Source of the DNA: Megalobrama amblycephala
Taxonomy: Eukaryota; Chordata; Actinopteri; Cypriniformes; Xenocyprididae
Direction: 5' to 3'
Length of the DNA: 64,000 nucleotides
Assembly (NCBI RefSeq): GCF_018812025.1
Contig: NC_063058.1
Coordinates: forward strand, 23,467,797 to 23,531,796
Shown piece after piece: positions 13,696 to 25,600 of the stretch (positions are counted from its first letter, which is position 1; each line of letters starts with the position of its first letter). The notes below the pieces were generated by a model. It saw only the letters and a program-made list of their open reading frames with translations. It did not search any database and was not told the origin of the DNA. The position numbers were made by a program, and so were the translations under genes.

Positions 13696-16600
13696 CTGTC
13701 TTATGAATAATTATACCTAAAACATTATTATATTATTATTTTATTAATAATTGTTTGGCATCCTAGACTGAGACTATATCACAGCTAAAAAGATGTTTGA
13801 ACCCTCTTTCATATCCAGGTACAAGTCAATGCTGTTTCTTTGGTCAATTTGCACACTGTACATGGGCTTAAGCTCTCAGTTTTGAGCTCTCAAAGTGCAC
13901 CAGATTGATGCATTTAACCTTAAAGGGATAGTTCACCCAAAATGAAAATTTGATGTTTATCTGCTTACCCCCAGAGCATCCAAGATGTAGGTGTCTTTGT
14001 TTCTTCAGTAGAACACAAATTATGATTTTTTAACTCCAACCGTTGCTGTCTGTCATCAAATAATGCTAGTGGATGGGAACTTCTACAATAACAGTAAATA
14101 AAACTTGCTTAGACAAGTCCAAATTAAACCCTGCGGCTCGTGACGACACATTGATGTCTTAAGAAACGAAACGATCGGTTTGTGTGAGAAACCGAACAGT
14201 ATTTATATCATTTTTTACCTCTAATACACCACTATGTCCAACCGCGTGCAGCACTCGTAGTAAGGTCTGATCGCGCTCTGACAGCGGCAGTGATGTCTCG
14301 CTCTCATTGAAGTATATGCGCGAGACATCACTGCCGCTGTCAGAGCGCGATCCGACCAAACGAATCGAGTGATGAGTGCTGTTGGACATAGTGGTGTATT
14401 GGAGGTAAAAAATGAAATAAATACTGTTCGGTTTCTCGCACAAACCGATCGTTTCGTGTCTTAAGACATCAATGTGTCGTCACGAGCCGCAGGGTTTAAT
14501 TTGATTTGTCTGTCGTGTTTTATTACTCTTATAGTCCAAGTTCCCGCTGACTTGCATTATACGACTGACAGATGGCAGCGGTTGCAGTTAAAAATCATCA
14601 TTTGTGTTCTACTGAAGAAACAAAGACACCTACATCTTGGATGCGCTGGGGGTAAGCAGATAAAAATCACATTTTCATTTTTGGGTGAACTATCCCTTTA
14701 AAATGTACAAAATTTTCTTACGGGGGAGCATGCCCCCAGACCCCCCTAGAGGAGGTACACCCAATATAGTTTTGCAAATTCCAGTGGAAAATAATGTAGC
14801 TTAATGAACTTTACTCAAATATACTATCACAAAGCTCCTTTCATGTCAGTAAAGCTGTTAACAGAAAATTAAAATGTCATTGGACAAAATAGATTTGGGC
14901 TAAGCCCCGAATGTTTACAATGTCTGGCTCCGCCCCTGGGTACAACCCTCCCCACTCTCCAAGAACTGTACTTATCCACAGTGAGAAAAAGGGCAAAGAA
15001 AATCACTCTGGACCCCTCACTTTCAGCACACTCCCTCTTTGAACTGTTGCAATCTGGTCGACGCTACAGAGCTCTGAGCACCAGAACGACCAGACACAGG
15101 AACAGTATCTTCCCTCAAGCAATCCATCTCATGAACACTTGACAAACACGGAACACACAAAGCTGTTATACATTATTTACTTAAAACACTTATGTATATT
15201 TCAAATTTGCACACATCATAACTGTACATACAAATTGACATTATTATATATTGTTTTTTGCTTTTTTTGCACTTTGTCTATCNNNNNNNNNNNNNNNNNN
15301 NNNNNNNNNNNNNNNNNNNNNNNNNNNNNNNNNNNNNNNNNNNNNNNNNNNNNNNNNNNNNNNNNNNNNNNNNNNNNNNNNNNNNNNNNNNNNNNNNNNN
15401 NNNNNNNNNNNNNNNNNNNNNNNNNNNNNNNNNNNNNNNNNNNNNNNNNNNNNNNNNNNNNNNNNNNNNNNNNNNNNNNNNNNNNNNNNNNNNNNNNNNN
15501 NNNNNNNNNNNNNNNNNNNNNNNNNNNNNNNNNNNNNNNNNNNNNNNNNNNNNNNNNNNNNNNNNNNNNNNNNNNNNNNNNNNNNNNNNNNNNNNNNNNN
15601 NNNNNNNNNNNNNNNNNNNNNNNNNNNNNNNNNNNNNNNNNNNNNNNNNNNNNNNNNNNNNNNNNNNNNNNNNNNNNNNNNNNNNNNNNNNNNNNNNNNN
15701 NNNNNNNNNNNNNNNNNNNNNNNNNNNNNNNNNNNNNNNNNNNNNNNNNNNNNNNNNNNNNNNNNNNNNNNNNNNNNNNNNNNNNNNNNNNNNNNNNNNN
15801 NNNNNNNNNNNNNNNNNNNNNNNNNNNNNNNNNNNNNNNNNNNNNNNNNNNNNNNNNNNNNNNNNNNNNNNNNNNNNNNNNNNNNNNNNNNNNNNNNNNN
15901 NNNNNNNNNNNNNNNNNNNNNNNNNNNNNNNNNNNNNNNNNNNNNNNNNNNNNNNNNNNNNNNNNNNNNNNNNNNNNNNNNNNNNNNNNNNNNNNNNNNN
16001 NNNNNNNNNNNNNNNNNNNNNNNNNNNNNNNNNNNNNNNNNNNNNNNNNNNNNNNNNNNNNNNNNNNNNNNNNNNNNNNNNNNNNNNNNNNNNNNNNNNN
16101 NNNNNNNNNNNNNNNNNNNNNNNNNNNNNNNNNNNNNNNNNNNNNNNNNNNNNNNNNNNNNNNNNNNNNNNNNNNNNNNNNNNNNNNNNNNNNNNNNNNN
16201 NNNNNNNNNNNNNNNNNNNNNNNNNNNNNNNNNNNNNNNNNNNNNNNNNNNNNNNNNNNNNNNNNNNNNNNNNNNNNNNNNNAACCTACCACATCATATA
16301 CGCCTACACAAACAGCATCCACAAAGTCTACTAAAACAACATCAGAAACTACCACATCATCTACTCCTAGACCAACAACTACCACAAAGTCTACTAAAAC
16401 AACACCAGAACCTACAGCATCATCTACCCCTACACCAACAACTACCACAAAGTCTACTAAAACAACACCAGAACCTACCACATCATCTACCCCTACATCA
16501 ACAACTACCACAAAGTCTACTAAAACAACCCAGAACAACCACATCATCTACTCCTACACCGACAACTACCAAAAAGTCTACTAAAACACCAGAACCTACA

Positions 16601-19600
16601 GCATCATCTACTCCTACACCTACAACTACCACAAAGTCTACTAAAACAACACCAGAACCTACCACATCATCTACCCCTACACCGATGATTACTACAAAAT
16701 CTACAACACCAACAAAATCTACAGCATCATCTAACCCTACACCAACAACTACCACAAAGTCTACTAAAACAACACCAGAACCTACCACATCAACACCACA
16801 ACCTACCACATCATCTACCCCTATAACGATAACAACTGAAATAATACATACTGAAGTCACATTAAGTGCATCGCCTCAAATAACCAAACACCAAATCTAC
16901 ACATCAACACCAGAACCTACCACATCATCTACCCCTACACTGATGACTACTTCAAAATCTACAACACCAACAAAACCTACAGCATCATCTACCCCTACAC
17001 CAACAACTTCCACAAAGTCTACTAAACCAACACCAGAGACTATCACATCATCTACTCCTACACCGACATTTACCACAAAGTCTACTAAAACAACACCAGA
17101 ACCTACCACATCATCTACCCCTACACCGACGATTACTACAAAATCTACAACACCAAAAAAACCTACAGCATCATCTACCCCTACACCAACAACTTCTACA
17201 AAGTCTACTAAAACAACATCAGAATCTATCGCATCATCTTCTCCTACACCAACAATTACCACAAAGTCTACTAAAACAACACCAGAAACTACCACATCAT
17301 CTACCCCTACATCAACAACTACCACAAAGTCTACTAAAACACCAGAACCTACAGCATCATCTAAACCCACACAAACAACTTCCACAATGTCTACTAAAAC
17401 AACACCAGAACCTACCACATCATCTACGCCTACACAAACAGCATCCACAATGTCTACTAAAACAACACCAGAAACTACCACATCATCTACTCCTACACCA
17501 ACAACTACCACAAAGTCTACTAAAACAACACCAGAATCTACCACATCATCTTCTCCTACACCAACAACTACCACAAAGTCTACTAAAACAACACCAGAAC
17601 CTACCACATCATCTACTCCTACACAAACAGCATCCACAAAGTCTACTAAAACAACTCCAGAACATACCACATCATCTACTCCTACACTGATGACTACTAC
17701 AAAATCTACAACACCTACAAAACCTACAGCATCATCTACCCCTACACCAACAACTTCCACAAAGTCTACTAAAACACCTGAAACTGTCACATCATCTACC
17801 CCTACACCAACAACTACCACAAAGTCTACTAAAACAACACCAGAACCTACAACATCATCTACGCCTACACAAACAGCATCCACAATGTTTACTAAAACAA
17901 CACCAGAAACTACCACATCATCTACTTCTACACCAACAACTACCACAAAGTCTACTAAAACAACACCAGAATCTACCACAGCATCTTCTCTTACACCAAC
18001 AATTACCACAAAGTCTACTAAAACAACACCAGAACATACCACATCATCTACTCCTACACTGACTACTACAAAATCTACAACACCTACAAAACCTACAGCA
18101 TCATCTACCCCTACACCAACAACTTCCGCAAAGTCTACTAAAACACCTGAAACTGTCACATCATCTACCCCTACACCAACAACTACCACAAAGTCTATTA
18201 AAACAACACCAGAACCTACCACATCATCTACTCCTACACCGACATTTACCACAAAGTCTACTAAAACAACACCAGAAACTACCATATCATCTACTCCACC
18301 GACAACTACCACAAAGTCTACTAAAACAACACCTGAAACTACCTCATCATCTACCCCTACACCAACAACTACCACAAAGTCTACTAAAACAACACCAGAA
18401 CCTACCACATCATCTACTCCTACATCAACAACTTTCACAAAGTCTACTAAAACAACACCAGAACCTACCACATCATCTACCCCTACACGATGACTACTAC
18501 AAATCTACAACACCAACAAAACCTAAAACAACACCAGAAACTACCACATCATCTATCTAGCACAACGTCTACTAAAACAACTCCAGAACATACCACATCA
18601 TCACTCCTAAGTCTACTAAAACAACACCAGAACCTACCACATCATCTACCCCTACACCGACGATTACTACAAAATCTACAACATCAACAAAATCTACAGC
18701 ATCATCTACCCCTACACTAACAACTACCACAAAGTCTACTAAAACAACACCAGAACCTACCACATCAACACCACAACCTCCCACATCATCTACCCCTATA
18801 ACGATAACAACTGAAATAATACATACTGAAGTAACATTAAGTGCAGTGTCTCAGCCTCAAATAACCAAAACACCAAATCCTACCACATCAACACCAGAAA
18901 CTACCACACCATCTAACCCTACACCGATGACTACTACAAAATCTACAACACATACAAAACCTACAGCATCATCTACCCCTACACCAACAACTTCCACAAA
19001 GTCTACTAAAACACCTGAAACTGTCACATCATCTACCCCTACACCAACAACTACCACAAAGTCTACTAAAACAACACCAGAACCTACCACATCATCTACC
19101 CCTACACTGATGACTACTACAGAATCTACAACACCAACAAAACCTACAGCATCATCTACCCCTACACCAACAACTTCCACAACGTCTAATAAAACAACAC
19201 CAGAAACTATCACATCATCTACTCTTACACCGACTTCTACAACAAAATCTACTAAAACAACACCAGAACCTACCACATCTTCTACCCCTACACTGATGAC
19301 TACTACAAATCTACAACACCTACAAAACCTACAGCATCATCTACCCCTACACCAACAACTTCCACACAGTCTACTAAACCAACACCAGAAACTATCACAT
19401 CATCTACTCCTACACCGACATTTACCACAAAGTCTACTAAAACAACACCAGAAACTACCATATCATCTACTCCACCGACAACTACCACAAAGTCTACTAA
19501 AACAACACCAGAACCTACCACATCATCTACTCCTACATCAACAACTTTCACAAAGTCTACTAAACTAACACCAGAAACTATCACATCATCTACTCCTACA

Positions 19601-22600
19601 CCGACATTACCACAAAGTCTACTAAAACAACACCAGAACCTACCACATCATCTACCCCTACACCAACAACTACCACAAAGTCTACTAAAACAACACCAGA
19701 ACCTACCACATCATCTACTCCTACATCAACAACTTTCACAAAGTCTACTAAACTAACACCAGAAACTATCACATCATCTACTCCTACACCGACATTTACC
19801 ACAAAGTCTACTAAAACAACACCAGAACCTACCACATCATCTACTCCTACATCAACAACTTTCACAAAGTCTACTAAACTAACACCAGAAACTATCACAT
19901 CATCTACTCTTACACCGCCTTATACCACAAAGTCTACTAAAACAACACCAGAATCTACCACATCATCTACCCCTACACTGATGACTACTACAGAATCTAC
20001 AACACCAACAAAACCTACAGCATCATCTACCCCTACACTAACTACCACAAAGTCTACTAAAACAACACCAGAAACTACCACATCATCTACCCCTACATCA
20101 ACAACTAGCACGTCTACTAAAACAACTCCAGAACATACCACATCATCTACTCCTACACCGACAACTACCACAAAGTCTACTAAAACACCAGAACCTACAG
20201 CATCATCTACCCCTACACCTACAACTACCACAAAATCTACTAAAACAACACCAGAACCTACCACATCATCTACCCCTACACCGACGATTACTACAAAATC
20301 TACAACACCAACAAAACCTACACAATCATCTACCCCTACACTAACAACTACCACAAAGTCTACTAAAACAACACCAGAACCTACCACATCATCTACTCCT
20401 ACACCAACAACTACCACAAAGTCTACTAAAACAACACCAGAATCTACCACATCATCTTCTCATACACCAACAATTACCACAAAGTCTACTAAAACAACAC
20501 CAGAACCTACCACATCATCTACTCCTACACAAACAGCATCCACAAAGTCTACTAAAACAACTCCTGAACATACCACATCATCTACTCCTACACTGATGAC
20601 TACTACAAAATCTACAACACCTACAAAACCTACAGCATCATCTACCCCTACACCAACAACTTCCACAATGTCTAATAAAACGACACCAGAAACTATCACA
20701 TCATCTACTCTTACACCGACTTCTACCACAAAATCTACTAAAACAACACCAGAACCTACCACATCTTCTACCCCTACACTGATGACTACTACAAAATCTA
20801 CAACACCTACAAAACTTACAGCATCATCTACCCCTACACCAACAACTTCCACACAGTCTACTAAACCAACACCAGAAACTACCACATCATCTACCCCTAC
20901 ATCAACAACTAGCACAAAGTCTACTAAAACAACTCCAGAACATACCACATCATCTACTCCTACACCGACAACTACCACAAAGTCTACTAAAACACCAGAA
21001 CCTACAGCATCATCTACCCCTACACCTACAACTACCACAAAATATACTAAAACAACACCAGAACCTACCACATCATCTACCCCTATACCGACGATTACTA
21101 CAAAATCTACAACATCAACAAAATCTACAGCATCATCTACCCCTACACTAACAACTACCACAAAGTCTACTAAAACAACACCAGAACCTACCACATCAAC
21201 ACCACAACCTACCACATCATCTACCCCTATAACGATAACAACTGAAATAATACATACTGAAGTAACATTAAGTGCAGTGTCTCAGCCTCAAATAACCAAA
21301 ACACCAAATCCTACCACATCAACACCAGAACCTACCACATCATCTAACCCTACACCGATGACTACTACAAAATCTACAACACCTACAAAACCTACAGCAT
21401 CATCTACCCCTACACCAACAACTACCACAAAGTCTACTAAAACAACACCAGAACATACCACATCATCTACCCCTACACTGATGACTACTACAAAATCTAC
21501 AACACCAACAAAACCTACAGCATCATCTACCCCTACACCAACAACTTCCACAACGTCTAATAAAACAACACCAGAAACTATCACATCATCTACTCTTACA
21601 CCGACTTCTACCACAAAATCTACTAAAACAACACCAGAACCTACCACATCTTCTACCCCTACACTGATGACTACTACAAAATCTACAACACCTACAAAAC
21701 CTACAGCATCATCTACCCCTACACCAACAACTTCCACACAGTCTACTAAACCAACACCAGAAACTACCACATCATCTACCCCTACATCAACAACTAGCAC
21801 AAAGTCTACTAAAACAACTCCAGAACATACCACATCATCTACTCCTACACCGACAACTACCACAAAGTCTACTAAAACACCAGAACCTACAGCATCATCT
21901 ACCCCTACACCTACAACTACCACAAAATATACTAAAACAACACCAGAACCTACCACATCATCTACCCCTATACCGACGATTACTACAAAATCTACAACAT
22001 CAACAAAATCTACAGCATCATCTACCCCTACACTAACAACTACCACAAAGTCTACTAAAACAACACCAGAACCTACCACATCAACACCACAACCTACCAC
22101 ATCATCTACCCCTATAACGATAACAACTGAAATAATACATACTGAAGTAACATTAAGTGCAGTGTCTCAGCCTCAAATAACCAAAACACCAAATCCTACC
22201 ACATCAACACCAGAACCTACCACATCATCTAACCCTACACCGATGACTACTACAAAATCTACAACACCTACAAAACCTACAGCATCATCTACCCCTACAC
22301 CAACAACTACCACAAAGTCTACTAAAACAACACCAGAACCTACCACATCATCTACCCCTACACTGATGACTACTACAAAATCTACAACACCAACAAAACC
22401 TACAGCATCATCTACCCCTACACCAACAACTTCCACAACGTCTAATAAAACAACACCAGAAACTATCACATCATCTACTCTTACACCGACTTCTACCACA
22501 AAATCTACTAAAACAACACCAGAACCTACCACATCTTCTACCCCTACACTGATGACTACTACAAAATCTACAACACCTACAAAACCTACAGCATCATCTA

Positions 22601-25600
22601 CCCCTACACCAACAACTTCCACAAAGTCTACTAAACCAACATCAGAAACTATCACATCATCTACTCCTACACCGACATTTACCACAAAGTCTACTAAAAC
22701 AACACCAGAACCTACCACATCATCTACCCCTACACCAACAACTTCCACAAAGTCTACTAAACCAACACCAGAAACTATCACATCATCTGCTCCTACACCG
22801 ACATTTACCACAAAGTCTACTAAAACAACACCAGAACCTACCACATCATCTACACCTACACTGATGACAACTACAAAATCTACAACACCTACAAAACCTA
22901 CAGCATCATCTACCCCTACACCAACAACTTCCACAAAGTCTACTAAACCAACATCAGAAACTATCACATCATCTACTCCTACACCGACATTTACCACAAA
23001 GTCTACTAAAACAACACCAGAACCTACCACATCATCTACCCCTACACCAACAACTTCCACAAAGTCTACTAAACCAACACCAGAAACTATCACATCATCT
23101 TCTCCTACACCGACATTTACCACAAAGTCTACTAAAACAACACCAGAACCTACCACATCATCTACACCTACACTGATGACAACTACAAAATCTACAACAC
23201 CAACAAAACCTACAGCATCATCTACCCCTACACCAACAACTACCACAAAGTCTACTAAAACAACACCAGAACCTACCACATCATCTACCCCTACACTGAT
23301 GACTACTACAAAATCTACAACACAACAAAACCTACAGCATCATCTACCCCTACACCAACAACTTCCACAACGTCTAATAAAACAACACCAGAAACTATCA
23401 CATCATCTACTCTTACACCGACTTCTACCACAAAATCTACTAAAACAACACCAGAACCTACCACATCTTCTACCCCTACACTGATGACTACTACAAAATC
23501 TACAACACCTACAAAACCTACAGCATCATCTACCCCTACACCAATAACTTTTACAAAGTCTACTAAACCAACATCAGAACTATCACATCATCTACTCCTA
23601 CACCGACAACTTTTACCACAAAGTCTACTAAAACAACACCAGAACCTACCACATCATCTACCCCTACACCAACAACTTCCACAAAGTCTACTAAACCAAC
23701 ACCAGAAACTATCACATCATCTTCTCCTACACCGACATTTACCACAAAGTCTACTAAAACAACACCAGAACCTACCACATCATCTACACCTACACTGATG
23801 ACAACTACAAAATCTACAACACCTACAAAACCTACAGCATCATCTACCCCTACACCAACAACTTCCACAAAGTCTACTAAACCAACATCAGAAACTATCA
23901 CATCATCTACTCCTACACCGACATTTACCACAAAGTCTACTAAAACAACACCAGAACCTACCACATCATCTACCCCTACACCAACAACTTCCACAAAGTC
24001 TACTAAACCAACACCAGAAACTATCACATCATCTTCTCCTACACCGACATTTACCACAAAGTCTACTAAAACAACACCAGAACCTACCACATCATCTACA
24101 CCTACACTGATGACAACTACAAAATCTACAACACCAACAAAACCTACAGCATCATCTACCCCTACACCAACAACTACCACAAAGTCTACTAAAACACCAA
24201 AATCCACCACATCTACTCCTACACCAACATCTTCCACAAAGTCTACTAAAACAACACCAGAACCTACCACATCATCTACCCCTACACCAACAACTACCAA
24301 AAAGTCTACTAAAACAACACCAGAACCTACCACATCATCTGCCCCTAAACCAACAACTTCCACAAAGTCTACGAAAACAACACCAGAACTTACTGCATCA
24401 TCTACACCTACATCAAGAACTACCACAAAGGCTACTAAAACAACACCAGAACTTACTACATCATCTACAACTACATCAACAACTACCACAAAGTCTACCA
24501 CAACAGAATCTACTATGAAGACAACTACTACATCTACTCCTACACCAACTCCGCGCTACGACTGTCCTGAATGGGACAAAAACGTACAATTTATTTTTGT
24601 TTAAATATATGTGGTGTATCCATGATGCCATTTACATTCCAAAAAAACAGTATAGACTGCACTGTAATTTTACATTTATCAGTTTTTCTAATCACATTTT
24701 TCATTATCACCAGACCAATGAGACCTTCATCTTGTGTAACTGCACCATGGCGAGGTGCATTGAAGACAACGTCATTGAAATTATCCCATTTGAATGTCCT
24801 CCACTGCAGAACATCACCTGTGAAAATGGCAAAAAACCTGTGCTTGTCTATGATGAGCACTACTGCTGCCAATATTACACATGTGACTGTGAGTCAACTA
24901 GTCTTCACAATCTTTATATTTGATTTTGTAATCATTTAAATTATTAGCAATGATCTCATTTCAAGCCCAATGTGCTTGATTTTAACTGTTATGCTTTCAT
25001 GGTTTCCTTAAAAATAGTTGTTTTTTCTCCTTAGAACACTTGGTGTTTAAAAATAAGAAAACATTTTAAAATAATATATTTAAATGTAAACAATGCAGTT
25101 ATTGTTATGTGTGATTTACTTGGGTCTAGCTAAGTTTCTTTGCTTTGATGTGGTACAAGTAAATAAAACAAATTGTAATAGATATGCACTTGCCTGTCTC
25201 TGTCACAGGTTAAAATGATTAAGTGGTTGTAATGACATTATTAATTCTTAAAATGTCAAGTGATAATTTCAACAGTTAATACACACAGTATTGACCAAAT
25301 TCAAGTAGCTTGTTCAGTTCAAATAATTAAATCTTTTTTCGTAGGCTTTTGTGAAGGCTGGGGTGACCCGCATTACAACACATTTGATGGACTCTTCTAC
25401 AGTTATCAAGGAAACTGCACTTACATATTAATGGAGGAAATAAGGCCTCAGTACCATTTAAAGATCTACATTGACAACGTCTACTGTGACCCTATTGAGC
25501 ATGTATCCTGTCCCAGATCCATTATTGTGTCTTACAACAAACAAGTCATAACACTTAAGAATCACAATCTCATCGGAGGTGCAGACCTAGAGGTGAGACT

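Larger units (their letters stand above)
12852..14938. mobile_element. Non-autonomous hAT element with 8-bp target duplication
   Basis: GGTACAAC occurs at 12844-12851 and again at 14939-14946, the 8-bp duplication typical of hAT. Ends are CAGGCGCGGCGCTAGGGG and, inverted, CAGGGGCGGAGCCAGACA. The element interrupts the LINE. No hAT transposase was recognised. A relative in the opposite orientation is at 34344-42205. Confidence 0.85.
7060..15282. other. Transposon-filled intron where D3 exons would be expected
   Basis: I read this stretch for cysteine-rich exons with flanking AG and GT signals and saw none. It holds, in order, AT-rich sequence with no recognisable feature (7060-7477), the left part of a TTAA element (7482 on), a TTAA composite element (8009-10986), and an L2-like LINE split by a hAT element (11195-15282). 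The left edge of the assembly gap lies inside the 3' end of the LINE. Confidence 0.6.
11195..15282 (+). mobile_element. L2-like LINE ORF2 remnant, split by a hAT insertion
   Basis: Part one (about 11195-12851) encodes the connector and reverse transcriptase: [55 protein letters not shown], the catalytic FADD at 12370-12381 and [16 protein letters not shown]. Part two (14947-15282) is the ORF2 end ([21 protein letters not shown]) and 3' tail, running into the N gap. The reading frame is broken near 11925-11970, so it is a dead copy. The 5' end is missing. Clade placement (L2/CR1 group) rests on remembered motifs. Confidence 0.85.

Noticed and set aside
16897..18471. Very long minus-strand open frames (Val/Asp/Gly-rich) across the PTS region, also at 20460-21215, 21288-22100, 22173-23279 and 23563-24501
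   Set aside because: They are the reverse complement of G-poor Thr/Ser/Pro repeats, which lack stops on the other strand by composition. They have no domain and the plus strand is phased with the mucin exons.
15139..18493. Open frames running through the N gap into the repeats
   Set aside because: The N run has no sequence, so it cannot support a frame; the apparent starts lie in LINE 3' sequence.
16283..24583. Regular repeats resembling a CRISPR array
   Set aside because: There are no unique spacers, units are contiguous and coding, and the genome is eukaryotic.
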